From positions 1 through 64,000 of the forward strand of contig NC_009437.1 in assembly GCF_000016545.1 (NCBI RefSeq): a stretch of DNA of 64,000 bases, given 5' to 3'. Below the pieces are notes generated by a model. That model saw only the letters and a program-made list of their open reading frames with translations, did no database searches and was not told the DNA's origin. This document shows, one piece after another, positions 29,695 to 39,705 of the stretch; position 1 is the first letter of the stretch; every line of letters begins with the position of its first letter. This DNA is from Caldicellulosiruptor saccharolyticus DSM 8903 (GTDB lineage Bacteria; Bacillota; Thermoanaerobacteria; Caldicellulosiruptorales; Caldicellulosiruptoraceae). The translations under genes and the position numbers were made by a program.

Positions 29695-30090
29695 ATGGGA
29701 TATATAACTACTAATCTCCAAGAGATTGCTGATATTGTCCTTAAAAATATTTCTCTTCCTGATTTAATAAAAGAAATAGATATTGATGGTAGCGAAATAA
29801 ATGTTAAAATAAAACCTGTGACTATTTTGCCGGAGATAGCTTTAAAATTTACCATTACATCAGAGGCTGAAAAGATAGTGGTTCTATTTGATCCTGCAAA
29901 GAGTGTTATCATCTACGGATTTTTACTTGGGAAATTGAAAGATGAGCAAATTCCAGGAATAACTCTTTTTAAAGAGAGGTTAGAAATTGATTTGCAAAAG
30001 CTACTTTTGCAGAATATAAAAGGGATAAAGATTCAGAATGTCTTTGTTACCAGCAGCGGAGAGATAAAAATAGATTTTTCCTGTGGTTAA
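29695..30090 (+). CDS. Unknown protein of 131 residues
   Basis: The ATG at 29695 lies 12 bases after GAGGGG; an earlier in-frame start at 29650 lacks a site. The sequence (MGYITTNLQEIADIVLKNISLP...) alternates hydrophobic and charged residues, with segments EINVKIKPVTILPEIALKFTI and IQNVFVTSSGEIKIDF that look like beta strands. It has no signal peptide or membrane helix. I do not recognise a family. It is single, between the GGDEF-EAL gene and spoVS, and ends at a bidirectional terminator. Confidence 0.65.
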   Translation: MGYITTNLQEIADIVLKNISLPDLIKEIDIDGSEINVKIKPVTILPEIALKFTITSEAEKIVVLFDPAKSVIIYGFLLGKLKDEQIPGITLFKERLEIDLQKLLLQNIKGIKIQNVFVTSSGEIKIDFSCG

Positions 30091-30119
30091 AATGCTTTAT
30101 TATGCGAGCATGAAAAAAC

Positions 30120-30163
30120 AAATGGGCTGCCAACCTTTTTGACGGACATTTGACAGCCCATTT
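30120..30163. terminator. Bidirectional terminator
   Basis: AAATGGGCTG (30120-30129) pairs with CAGCCCATTT (30154-30163). It lies between two convergent genes and is flanked by A-rich sequence on one side and T-rich sequence on the other, so it can serve both. Confidence 0.8.
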
Positions 30164-30181
30164 GGCATGTTTCTTTTTACT

Positions 30182-30442
30182 TTATCTTGACTTTACGATG
30201 AATTTGATAGCTGTTTTCTTTTCACCGTCTATTAAGATATCTGCAAATGCAGGTATTACATAAAGGTCTATTCCGTTTGGAGCAACCTTACCACGAGCAA
30301 TTGCGATAGCTTTAACAGCTTGATTTACAGCAGAAGCACCAACAGCCTGAAGTTCTGCTTCTCCTTGTTCTTTTACAATAGCAGCAAGCGCATTTGCAAC
30401 CTTCTGAGGCATTGATGAAGCAGCAACTTTTAAAACTTCCAT
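30182..30442 (-). CDS. spoVS: Stage V sporulation protein S
   Basis: The 86-residue protein (MEVLKVAASSMPQKVANALA... ending IKFIVKSR) matches SpoVS in length and sequence, including the conserved GEAELQAVGASAVNQAVKAIAIARG core. SpoVS is an Alba-like nucleic-acid-binding protein that acts in spore coat assembly and septation. It marks a spore-forming lineage, though Caldicellulosiruptor-type organisms keep it without forming spores. A GGGGTGG-type ribosome-binding site precedes the ATG on the minus strand. It stands alone. Confidence 0.95.
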   Translation of the reverse strand: MEVLKVAASSMPQKVANALAAIVKEQGEAELQAVGASAVNQAVKAIAIARGKVAPNGIDLYVIPAFADILIDGEKKTAIKFIVKSR

Positions 30443-30619
30443 ACAACCACCCCTTCAAATTCTTTTTTTGATAAAAACAAAGAAGAATTTTAAGATATAT
30501 ACTTTTACAATATAAATTTTAATGGAAAAAAGTATAATTTTGCAAGAGTCAAAATGAAAGAATTTTGTTATCAAGGTTTGTAATTTCAGCTGAGATAAGA
30601 TAAAATAGAATTCAAAAAG

Positions 30620-31333
30620 ATGCTTATTAAAGATACTTTTAGAGGAGTGGGAGAAATTTTAAACTTTTCAAGTTTTCTAAATACTGTCATACAAAAGAAC
30701 AAGTGGATATATACAAAAGAGTTTTTAGAGAAAAACCGTATTCCAGTACCAACTGAACAGCAGCTAAAAAACTTTGATATTGCAAATGCCTTTTACAAAG
30801 AGTTTTTATATATTGTCTATTCTCCTGACATAATATCCATGCTAAATTCAATGAAGATCTGGGCGGCAAACAATAATTTTGATATGTTTACAGATTTGAC
30901 TCTTGATATGATTCCTATTATCTGGCTTGGCGAAGGTTATTATGGAATTGTGGAAAAGAATAAAGAGAGAATTATAATGCCATGTGCACTTTATCAGTAC
31001 TTTGATGATTTGTATAAAAACTTTCCAGTTTCGAACTTTTCTGTACTTGACATTTGTGAGGCTTATAAAAGACTTTTTGAAAGTGAAGAAAATGTTGCAA
31101 TGAACATTGTATATGCAAAAACTATTGAGGATCTTAAAAGGGAATTTAGCAAGAATTTTAAAGACTTTGACATACTTTTTGAAGGACCTGGTTATTACGA
31201 CCTTTATTTCAGTCCTGTTTCAAAAAGGTACATTGTTGCCCCAATTAGGGAGATTTTGAAGAGGATGTTTGAAATGCAGCTTGTATATTTCCACAAACTG
31301 CTCAATATTCACGAAAGGTTCAAAGAAAAGTAG
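30620..31333 (+). CDS. Unknown cytoplasmic protein of 237 residues
   Basis: The protein (MLIKDTFRGVGEILNFSSFL...) has no signal peptide or membrane helix. It has aromatic-rich helical segments such as FDILFEGPGYYDLYFSPVSKRYIVAP. I do not recognise a family. The ATG at 30620 has only a weak purine run before it. It is the first of three closely spaced genes on the same strand (gaps 40 and 94 bases) that may form an operon with a zinc-binding protein at the end. Confidence 0.65.
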   Translation: MLIKDTFRGVGEILNFSSFLNTVIQKNKWIYTKEFLEKNRIPVPTEQQLKNFDIANAFYKEFLYIVYSPDIISMLNSMKIWAANNNFDMFTDLTLDMIPIIWLGEGYYGIVEKNKERIIMPCALYQYFDDLYKNFPVSNFSVLDICEAYKRLFESEENVAMNIVYAKTIEDLKREFSKNFKDFDILFEGPGYYDLYFSPVSKRYIVAPIREILKRMFEMQLVYFHKLLNIHERFKEK

Positions 31334-31373
31334 AGATTGATTTTAAAAAGGGAGCTGAGCAACAATTAGAAAA

Positions 31374-31883
31374 GTGACAATTACATTTTTTAGCGAAGCT
31401 GTTTTAGAGAATTTCAAGGCCGTTTTTGGTGATGTAAAGATAGGCATGTTTACAGAGATTTCGCCTACATTTGAGGTTTTTATTGACAATCTCATACAAG
31501 CATTAAAATCTATAAATTTGAATATCAAAAAAGAGATAGTTGATGATATAATAATAGAAATAAAACAAGTGCAGGTACACTATATGGGTTCTTCAAAGAA
31601 TGTTACAGATGTTTTAAGAAAGCTTACTTTTCTTTACCAAAGGGATTTTTTGGAGTGCATAGTAAAATGCAATATATTTTTAAAAAGCAGGGCTGATACA
31701 ACATTTGCTGTCAAAAACCTTGAAGTAAAATATAAGCCCTTGCAAAGGTATAATGATACAGTGAGGACATTAGCAAAAGAAGTTTTAGAATACCTTCCGC
31801 TAAGAGATATGCTGGAGAAAGATTTTGAATACACAAAAAAGGCACTTGAATGGATAGAAGACAATGGTGTGGTATCATCTTGA
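31374..31883 (+). CDS. Unknown protein of about 169 residues
   Basis: The frame from GTG at 31374 reads MTITFFSEAVLENFKAVFGDVK and ends EWIEDNGVVSS. GTG is 19 bases after the only purine-rich site (GGGAG at 31350-31354). An ATT at 31365 in the same frame lies 10 bases after it, so a rare ATT start is possible; a TGA at 31356 limits extension. The family is not recognised. It is the middle gene of the unknown cluster 30620-32790. Confidence 0.6.
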   Translation: MTITFFSEAVLENFKAVFGDVKIGMFTEISPTFEVFIDNLIQALKSINLNIKKEIVDDIIIEIKQVQVHYMGSSKNVTDVLRKLTFLYQRDFLECIVKCNIFLKSRADTTFAVKNLEVKYKPLQRYNDTVRTLAKEVLEYLPLRDMLEKDFEYTKKALEWIEDNGVVSS

Positions 31884-31977
31884 TACAGAGATTTAAGAGA
31901 TTTATTTTTAAAGTGATTTGGCGAGGGTTGTTTGGTTAAAAAGTGTAGTTTGAATCAGAAAAGAGGCTGATATTCTT

Positions 31978-32790
31978 ATGGAAAAAAGAAAAGATAAAGA
32001 TAAATTTTCTGTAAACACATCAAATAAAGAGACAATACTTGATTTTGTTGAAAGAAAGCTTTCAGAAAATGCAAGTATAAGAGAGCTTATGAAAGATGAG
32101 TTTGTAAGATTTACAAGCATAAGAGACTTTCTGTATTTTAAATTTTGCCCAGGTTATTTTGGCATGTGTCCAAATAGTAAAAACAAAAAAGACAAGATGT
32201 GCAATCCTGCAAACTGCTGGGAAAGAAGATTTGCAGCCCTTTTTCCACATGGTTTTGACAATGACTATATCTTCTATTACAATCTTGTAAAAGACACAAT
32301 CACTCCAAGTATTTGCTACAGTTGTGGTAGCAGCAGTGTTGAACTTGAGTGGCAGGATGAAGGGTATCTTGCCAAAATAGGACTTATTAACTTTGCTGAT
32401 ATAGCTTATGTCAGATGCAATAGCTGCAAAAAGAAATACATGTCTCATGCAGACAACTTTGCAATAGAATTTATTGTAAAGCTCTTTTTGGCAAAACCCA
32501 GCAAAAGATCGCCAATAAAGCCTGGTCAGACAGTGGTGCTTCCAAAAGATAAGGTTGGGCTTGAGATATTTATAAAGCACTTGAACGAGACAAAAGACAT
32601 TAAAACAGTGTGGCAAAAACTTGATCCATTTTCTGTAGCAAACCAGTTTGAAGAGCTTGACTTAAGCCTTGCTACTTCTGATTTTCTGTGCGACTATTAT
32701 AACATTGATTATTCAACTGAAGATGATATTCCTCTTGAGGATTTTGAGGATATTGATATAAAGGATTTGTTTGATGACTTTGAAGAATAA
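31978..32790 (+). CDS. Unknown zinc-ribbon-like protein with acidic tail
   Basis: The 270-residue protein has four cysteine pairs: CPGYFGMC (58-65), CNPANC (75-80), CYSCG (112-115) and CNSCK (147-150). The last two form a CxxC...CxxC pair typical of a zinc ribbon. The C terminus is very acidic (EDDIPLEDFEDIDIKDLFDDFEE). Such a layout suggests a protein that binds nucleic acid or polymerase, but I do not recognise it. ATG at 31978 follows AAGAGGCTG with 11-base spacing. It closes the three-gene unknown cluster. Confidence 0.65.
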   Translation: MEKRKDKDKFSVNTSNKETILDFVERKLSENASIRELMKDEFVRFTSIRDFLYFKFCPGYFGMCPNSKNKKDKMCNPANCWERRFAALFPHGFDNDYIFYYNLVKDTITPSICYSCGSSSVELEWQDEGYLAKIGLINFADIAYVRCNSCKKKYMSHADNFAIEFIVKLFLAKPSKRSPIKPGQTVVLPKDKVGLEIFIKHLNETKDIKTVWQKLDPFSVANQFEELDLSLATSDFLCDYYNIDYSTEDDIPLEDFEDIDIKDLFDDFEE

Positions 32791-32889
32791 GTGAATAAAC
32801 TGAACCTGAATAAAGGCTGCCCAGCAGTGAACTGCCCCCTGTCAAGTAGACAGAGAAAATAATAAAAATTTTTTTCAGATAACACCAAC

Positions 32890-34206
32890 GAGACTTGTCA
32901 AGAATTTTGTGTTTCCACATCAATAGCGTATATTGTAGAGCTGTAATATATTGTAACTACATTTTTTAAGAATAGGTACTCCGTTTTTCCACTTGCCTCG
33001 ACGCAAGTTTTTTCTTTGTAAATATATGTTTATCTCTAAAACTTCTACAAATTGGAAATAACCGCCTGAGTTTATTCTTATCTTTTCAATCATACTGTTT
33101 ACGCTTTCTACAGCATTAGTAGTATAAATGTACTTTCTTAAATCTTCAGGATACTTCATATGTGCAACATAGAACTCTGCTTTTTCGTAATTACCCTTTA
33201 TGAATCTGGGGGTATTTTGAGGAATAATGATTACAAAGTTCTTTAAACTTTAAAACTGCTTAATCGAAGTCAGAAGAGGAAGTTCTTAATTTATAAAGCT
33301 CTTTGTTGAAAACGGAAGCGTCATCTTTTGCCATATGTTTTCTGACATTGCGTTGAAGGTGAACAAGCTTACGGTCGGCAATGGGATAAGCGAGTCTAAC
33401 AGCATCGATTATACCTGGGAAATCATCGCTTACGACTATTAAGGCTTTTTAAGACCTCTTGTAATTAAGTCGTCAAAGACTTTCATCCAATCAGCTTTGT
33501 TTTCTTAACCGAAGAAAGGGCAGAATACCGAAGATATCTTTTTTACCTTCTAAATCGATACCGAGGCTGGCATTGCAAGTAGCTTGTTTAACTTTTGAGT
33601 TATCTTTATTTTTTCTTTTGAATAACTGTCAATGATGAGAGCAAAAGTATTTTCAGGAAGTTCTCTTTGTTTGAAAAGTTGAAGCTCGTTTTTAAGATGG
33701 CTTTTGATTTTTTCGATTTCGTCTTCAGATAAGGCAGGTTCATACTTTTAAGAGTTTGGACAAGAGAACGCTCAAGAGGAACCATTGGCAACTAAAGACA
33801 TAAGCAGGGAAGTAGTTGAGCTGTCAACCCTTTTGTAGCGAAAAGAAGAGAATAGAAGGTCGAAAGGTTCTAAGTGGGTGTACGAGGAACAGAAATTTCA
33901 AGACACAAGGCAGATGTTGCAGGTTTTACTTCAATAAAAACCATTGCCTTTGTCTTTTTCGTTTTTAGCAAGGTAAACAGTTCTTTCTGATAACATAAAG
34001 CAATCGAGCAAGTTTTACTTTTAGCTGTTTTAGAGCTGGGCGAGTAGGATCATCACAGGAAGCAATACATATTTATATTTAGCACTTGTTCGATAGCCAT
34101 ATTTTTAGCGGTCTCAAAAATTTCATTTTTCTCCATGATTGTGAGCCCCCTTTGGTGATTATTTCAACACTAATTATACAGTGGACACAATTTTATTTTA
34201 ACTCCC
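32890..34206 (-). pseudogene. IS256-family (mutator) element with wrecked transposase
   Basis: The whole stretch matches the intact IS256-type element at 57862-59170 in reverse. Ends GAGACTTGTC and TAACTCCC are the same, and ATG/GAGAAAAATGAAATTTTTGA of the transposase is recognisable at 34139. Several small deletions and frameshifts break the frame; open pieces remain at 32920-33159 and 33606-33791. The two sides of the insertion do not show a matching target duplication, in line with the deletion of most of the host IS3 element. Confidence 0.85.
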
Positions 34207-34497
34207 GATAGAGGATTTCAGTATACAAACAAAGCATTTAAAATTAAGCTTGAGGATAAATGAATGATACAGAGCATGTCAAGGGTTGGTTGTTGCATAG
34301 ATAATGGACCTATGGAAGGATTTTGGGGGATATTGAAATCAGAGATGTATTATTTAAATAGATTTGATGATTATGATAGTTTGAAGAAGGCGATTAAAGA
34401 TTATATAGATTATTACAACACGAAGAGGTATCAGAAGCGATTGAAATGCATGTCACCGATGGAGTATCGCAATCATCTTCTTAGTATATCAGGATAA
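34207..34497 (+). pseudogene. C-terminal fragment of IS3-family transposase OrfB
   Basis: The first codons (DRGFQYTN) match the second catalytic Asp region of an IS3 integrase, then comes a stop near 34260. The frame from 34264 has GCCIDNGPMEGFWGILKSEMY, the catalytic Glu region, and ends RYQKRLKCMSPMEYRNHLL, the classic IS3 (IS150-like) C terminus. The upstream part is missing. Confidence 0.85.
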
Positions 34498-34914
34498 TAT
34501 AGGTAACACCAACCGCATTGGTTGGTGTTACCAGAAAAAATTTTAAAAAAATTTTTATTATTTTCTCTGTCTACTTGACAGGGGGCAGTTCATTATTATT
34601 AAGGGGCAGCCTCAGAAAGTTGTATTTTAATGGACTGGAATAGGAGAAAAGCAAATTGAAGGATATTGTGAGGTGAGAGAAAATTAGAGATGTTCGAGAA
34701 AGAGAGAGTAATAAAGAGAATGTTGGTAGTATTAGGTACAGCGTTGTTAGGAATATTCATGGTAAGGTTTATATGGTATACAACAGATTTGCTTGAGTTG
34801 GGGTTAAGAACAAATACTGACAGTTTAAAGGTATGGGGGATAATAGGTGGGCAGCTTTTTTTGTTATTGGGAAGTTTTTTACTAGTGACAGTTGGAATGC
34901 CAGGTGTAATTTAT

Positions 34915-36284
34915 CAAAAGATTAAGCAAGAAGACTCCATCTTCTGCAAGATGGAGATGAATTGCTAAAAATGTGATATAATATTCCCCAGGTGATTAAA
35001 ATGTACAAAACACAGAAAAATCATATAAGGTGTGATAAACAAACATACAGACTGCTACGTCAGCTTTGCCACTTTTCAAAAAAACTTGTACAACTATGCT
35101 CTGTACCATATAAGACAACACTACTTTAAAACTCAGGAATATCTGAGATATGAGAGTGTATATCATCTTGTGAAAGAAAGCGAAGACTACAGACTTTTGC
35201 CATCGCAGGTTGCCCAGCAAACACTTATTTCAGTGATTGAGGCTTTTAAGTCTTTTCTGGGTCTATTGAGAGCAAAAAAAGAAGGAAAGATAGAAGAGAA
35301 AGTTTCAATGCCCAAATACCTGCCGAAGGATGAGATGTATCAGATAGTTTTTCCGAAAGACCAGTTCAAGACAGAAGGCAAAAAAGTACGATTGAGTCTT
35401 GGCAGGGGTTTTGCAAAAGAGTTTGGTGTAAGGTACTTGTATTTTGAGCTGCCACAAACTGTTTTAGGTAAAAAGCTTAAAGAGGTCAGGATAGTGCCAA
35501 GGCTGGGTGGTAGATGGTTTGAGATTGAGTATGTGTATGAAGACAAGCAGCAGCTTAATATTTTTGATTTGAGCAGATATTTAGGTATAGACTTAGGGCT
35601 TGACAATTTTGCAGCGGTGGTTGATACCATCGGGACTGCCTTTTTGATAAATGGCAGGTTTCTAAAATCAGTCAACCGATGGTACAACAAACAAAGGGCA
35701 AGACTACAGTCGATATACAGCAAGCAAGGGATAAAATGTGGCAGAAAACTTGCTTTAGTTTCTCACAAAAGGCAGCATATCATTGATAACTTTTTGAATC
35801 AGGCTGTGAGTTTAATAATCAAGCACTGTTTGAACAATCAAATATCTGCAGTAGTTGTTAGCAGAATAAAAGGTATAAAGCAGGGGATAGAGCTTGGGGC
35901 TAAAAACAATCAAAATTTTGTGGGGATACCGTATGATAAGTTCAAGAGGAAGCTAAAATCAAAGTGTATGTATTATGGCATAAGGTATATGGAAGTGGAT
36001 GAAAGTTTTACGTCGCAAAGATGCAGCAGATGCGGGCAAGTTAGCAAAAGTAGCAGAAGATACAGGGGATTGTATGTATGCAAGGATTGCGGATATGTAG
36101 TAAATTGCGGATATAAATGGAGCGATGAATATACTTTTGAAGGTATAAGGTATAAGGTAGAGTCTGCGAGGAAGCAGATAGCCAGTAATGGGTGTGTGAA
36201 CCACCCTGTGAGAATAAGGGTAGCGTAAGATGCTACCAAACTTCTCTACGTCACCTCCACCTCTACAGGTGGGTGGTAGTTCAC
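34915..36284 (+). mobile_element. IS200/IS605-family element with tnpB only (copy 2)
   Basis: The left end (CAAAAGATTAAGCAA after TTAT) has the same hairpin as copy 1, here CTCCATcttctgcaagATGGAG. The right end carries CCACCTCTACAGGTGG and finishes GTAGTTCAC. It is 80-90% identical by eye to copy 1 over its length. Both known copies insert after TTAT. Confidence 0.85.
35001..36228 (+). pseudogene. tnpB: TnpB RNA-guided nuclease, frameshifted (copy 2)
   Basis: An extra base in an A run near 35080 shifts the frame about 27 codons after the ATG. The rest (from 35032 in its own frame) reads a normal TnpB body with RuvC-I YLGIDLGLDNF and a zinc ribbon CSRCGQVSKSS...CKDC. A second insertion (AATTGCGG where copy 1 has AATGCGG) destroys the RuvC-III motif, so NADINGA becomes NCGYKWSDE. 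Copy 2 is therefore catalytically dead by two separate changes, neither shared with copy 1. Confidence 0.8.
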
Positions 36285-36515
36285 TTCATGCAATTCTACT
36301 TGATTGAGGTACTCTTCTTTCTTATGCACTTTTTCAAATCTCATAAATGGTCATTCCTTCTTAATTTGATTACAAAAATTCTAAGATTGCTTATAAAAAT
36401 TATATTACTTTTCCTTAAATTGGTCAATGAAAGAAGTAGAGTAATCTAAAACTACATGGAATCAAATAAATTGGAAACACAAAGAAAAAATTTTTAGCCA
36501 TAGTCCAAAAACATT

Positions 36516-36543
36516 TTGACAACCCTCATACCTTAAATATAAA
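36516..36543 (+). promoter_or_regulatory. Promoter of the trpB2-like gene
   Basis: A perfect TTGACA (36516-36521) and TATAAA (36538-36543) are spaced 16 bases apart. The ATG is 45 bases downstream, with GAGAGGAGAAAG as ribosome-binding site. Confidence 0.7.
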
Positions 36544-36587
36544 ATAAAACTATCAACCAAAACTCAAGATGAGAGGAGAAAGATAAG

Positions 36588-37943
36588 ATGAGAAAAGAGC
36601 GTTACAAGGTCTTTTTAAGTGAAGATGAGATACCACATAGTTGGTACAATATTACTGCTGACTTAAAAACTCCACTTGATCCGCCGCTTGACCCATCAAC
36701 AAGGCAGTTGATTGACCCAAATAAACTCAAAGTAATTTTCCCTGAAGCGCTAATAAAGCAAGAGATGGCAACAGAGGCATTTGTGCCAATTCCAGAGGAA
36801 GTGTTAGAGTTTTACAAGCAGTACAGACCAACTCCGCTTATCAGAGCAAAACGATTGGAAAAAATTCTTGATACTCCTGCCAAAATATTCTATAAGTATG
36901 AAGGTGCAACTCCGTCTGGAAGCCACAAGTTAAATACTGCTATACCACAGGCATATTATAACAAAAAGGAGGGAATAAAAAGGCTTGCAACAGAGACAGG
37001 TGCGGGGCAGTGGGGGTCTGCTTTGGCAATTGCCTGCAACTTCTTTGGACTTGATTGCACAGTGTACATGGTAAAGGTAAGCTACAATCAAAAGCCTTAC
37101 AGAAGGATATTAATGGAAACATTCGGAGCAAAGGTAATACCAAGTCCGAGTGAGTTTACAGAGGCAGGAAGAAAAATTCTTGCTCAGGATCCAAACTCAC
37201 CCGGAAGCCTTGGCATTGCAATAAGCGAGGCAGTGGAGGATGCTGCAACTCATCCTGATACAAACTATTCCTTAGGAAGTGTTTTAAATCATGTTATTTT
37301 GCATCAAACTATAATCGGAGAAGAAGCAAAACTTCAAATGGAAAAGATAGATGAATATCCCGACATAGTTATAGGATGCTGTGGTGGTGGCAGCAATTTT
37401 GCAGGAATTAGCTTTCCTTTCTTGAGGGATAAATTAAGAAATGGAAGGAATGTAAGAGCTATAGCAGTTGAACCTGCGGCATGTCCAACTTTAACAAAAG
37501 GTGAGTTTGCCTATGACTTTGGAGATGTTGCAGGGCTTACTCCTCTTCTTAAAATGTACACGGTAGGAAGCCAATTCGTTCCGCCAAGTATTCATGCAGG
37601 TGGGCTGCGATATCACGGTGATTCGCCAATTGTCAGCAGGCTTTATAAAGATGGAATAATTGAGGCAATAGCATATAAGCAAAGAGAAGTATTTGAAGCA
37701 GCCATTTTGTTCGCAAGATCAGAAGGTATTATTCCAGCACCTGAGTCTGCTCATGCTATCAAAGCTGCAATAGATGAAGCAATCAAAGCACGTGAAGAAG
37801 GTGTCAAAAAGACAATTTTAATTTCACTGAGCGGACATGGTCACTTTGATTTAGCTGCATATGATGATTATTTAAACGGCAGGCTTGAGGATGTTGAGAT
37901 TTCTGATGAAGACATTAAAAAGACATTGAGCAAATTGCCATAA
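36588..37943 (+). CDS. trpB: TrpB2-type PLP-dependent tryptophan synthase beta-like enzyme
   Basis: The 451-residue protein matches the TrpB2 subclass, which is longer than TrpB1 and is not made with TrpA. The N-terminal extension ([16 protein letters not shown]) is typical of TrpB2. The PLP lysine is K114 in SGSHKLNTA, and [11 protein letters not shown] is the phosphate-binding loop. The enzyme likely condenses indole or a related molecule with serine, or makes tryptophan by salvage; its physiological substrate is not clear. It is a single gene with its own promoter and a terminator, not part of a trp operon. Confidence 0.93.
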   Translation: MRKERYKVFLSEDEIPHSWYNITADLKTPLDPPLDPSTRQLIDPNKLKVIFPEALIKQEMATEAFVPIPEEVLEFYKQYRPTPLIRAKRLEKILDTPAKIFYKYEGATPSGSHKLNTAIPQAYYNKKEGIKRLATETGAGQWGSALAIACNFFGLDCTVYMVKVSYNQKPYRRILMETFGAKVIPSPSEFTEAGRKILAQDPNSPGSLGIAISEAVEDAATHPDTNYSLGSVLNHVILHQTIIGEEAKLQMEKIDEYPDIVIGCCGGGSNFAGISFPFLRDKLRNGRNVRAIAVEPAACPTLTKGEFAYDFGDVAGLTPLLKMYTVGSQFVPPSIHAGGLRYHGDSPIVSRLYKDGIIEAIAYKQREVFEAAILFARSEGIIPAPESAHAIKAAIDEAIKAREEGVKKTILISLSGHGHFDLAAYDDYLNGRLEDVEISDEDIKKTLSKLP

Positions 37944-37956
37944 AACAGCAGAAAAA

Positions 37957-37988
37957 CTAAAAGGGCAAGGCTACTTTCCTTGCCCTTT
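37957..37988. terminator. Bidirectional terminator
   Basis: AAAAGGGCAAGG pairs with CCTTGCCCTTTT across 7 bases. It lies between trpB and the convergent WG-repeat gene and overlaps the last codons of the latter. Confidence 0.85.
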
Positions 37989-39458
37989 TAATACAAGTCC
38001 TACTTTGTTTGATTTTTTGTCAATCACAACATAGCCGAATTTAGGGAATTTAAGTGTATATTTATAAAGCTGATAATTTGTTGAATTTAGTGTAGAGTCC
38101 AAAGAATATCTGAACCTGTAAGTTTCACTGTCCACAAAAGAATATTGAGAATTCTTGGCTGAAAATTTTACTACAAATCTGCCTTTTGTATCTATAAGCC
38201 CTACACAATCCTTTGTGGCAACAGCGGCCATCTGAGCAAAAAATGAGCTTGCTTTAGTATATTGAGGCTTTATAACAATTTTTCCAGAAGAATTGATATA
38301 TCCCCATAAATTTGACTTCATTACAGCTGCGTATCCTTCAGAGAAGTTTTCTGCTTTGTCAAATTGAGGTTTTATAGCAACTTTAAAGTTTTTGTCCATA
38401 AATCCCCATTTTCCATTTTGTTTAAAAGCTGTAAATCCTTCGCTGAGTTCTTTTATATCATCAAATTGAGGTTTTACTACATATTTTCCGTTTATATCAA
38501 CAATTCCTCATTTTTTATTTTTACAAACTGCTACCAATTTATTTACCTCAACAAATTTGGCATTTTCATATACTTCTTTGCTTTTTATATATACATAACG
38601 TCTATTAATATGTTTTTCAAATGTAAGGTAATATTTATTATTTTCAATTACGTATGAAACAATATTGGATGATAATTCGTCTGATTTATTTTCACCTGAA
38701 GATGGTGCAGAATTTGATTTATTTGCTAACATAGCCTGCACTGCCTCTGCAAATTTACTGTCTGCCAAAGCTTCTTTAAAAGAATTATATTTAAACTCTA
38801 CAACCACATTTCCATTTGTATCAACAGCACCGCACTTTCCATCTTTAGAAACAAGAATATATTCTAAATATGAATTTGGCCAAACGCCTTCTTTCAAGTC
38901 AACAGCTTTAAGAGTAACTTCCTTAGGGTTAGGATATTTTACGCTTGGATCGTATAAAGCATAGACAAAATTCATCTTTTCAAACTGAGGACTGACATAA
39001 ATTTTTTTACCCAGATTAAAAAAACCGTATTTGTTATCTTTATTGCAAACATATATACCTATCCATGGATTTATAACATCAAGAGAGTCTAACTCTGGTT
39101 TTACAATAATTTTTGCATTTGTATCAATAAATCCTGCTTTCCCGTTTTGCCAGACAACGAAGATATCTTTATAGAATTTATCTTCAATGCCCATTATTGA
39201 GGCACCATCATAAACTATAGGCTCTATTTTATCAAACTGCGGTTTTAAAAGGATATTTCCAGATGAACTTAAAATTCCCCATTTTCCATCCTGAAGATAA
39301 GAAATCCAACCATTTTCCCAGAACATAACATTTTCAAACTGCGGTTTTATATATACAAAATTTCGAGAAGTGGCTTGCTGAGCATTTGTTAGAGTCAGAA
39401 TGCTAATTGAAAGAATAAGTACCAGTAAAAAGCAAATAAAGATTTTGACTTTTTTCAT
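37971..39458 (-). pseudogene. Secreted WG-repeat protein with one internal nonsense codon
   Basis: The 495-codon frame has a signal peptide (KIFICFLLVLILSISILTL) and many WG (KWG/GxxNxxG...KPQFD) repeats such as GKWGILSSSGNILLKPQFD. It is broken only by TGA at 38508-38510, where the repeat pattern demands Trp (KKWGIVDINGKYVVKPQFD). A single TGG to TGA change explains it; the frame and repeats run on intact to 37971. The 5' part alone (316 residues) would be a shorter secreted protein. Sequencing error or recoding cannot be excluded. Such proteins form repeat platforms at the cell surface; their function is unknown. Confidence 0.85.
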
Positions 39459-39705
39459 AAAATTTTTCCTCCTTTTTTGAAAGGTTTCATTAAAAATATT
39501 TTTTAATTTACATTTAAATCTGCTTATACCAGAAAATCAATATAAAATAAATCACTATATAAGGTATTATAATCATATTTTAAAATAAATTCAACCATGT
39601 ACAAAAAATACATATTTAATATTTAAGATGAGATTTGGTACAATTAAATAGTGGGTATATATATTCTTGTAGCAAAAAATATATTTAGGGAGGAGAAGTG
39701 AAAAA

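Larger units (their letters stand above)
32828..34592 (+). mobile_element. IS3-family element, gutted by an IS256-type insertion
   Basis: Both ends are a 48-base inverted repeat starting TGAACTGCCCCCTGTCAAG (32828-32875 and 34545-34592), identical by eye. Inside, 32890-34206 is an IS256-type element in minus orientation. Only the last part of the IS3 transposase gene remains (34207-34497). A perfect 13-bp hairpin with arms GGTAACACCAACC lies before the right end at 34510-34540. The IS3 orfA and most of orfB are missing, so a deletion accompanied or followed the nested insertion. No clear target duplication is seen at the outer ends. Confidence 0.8.
34690..36449 (+). pseudogene. Small membrane protein gene split by a TnpB element
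   Basis: The 5' part (34690-34914) encodes MFEKERVIKRMLVVLGTALL and two probable membrane helices, ending at GMPGVIY. If the TnpB element at 34915-36284 is removed, the frame runs on in phase as FMQFYLIEVLFFLMHFFKSH to a stop at 36447-36449, giving 129 residues. The open phase across both sides supports the element borders. The N-terminal part vaguely recalls YczE/YitT-type membrane proteins, but the family is not certain. As it stands the gene is disrupted. Confidence 0.6.
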
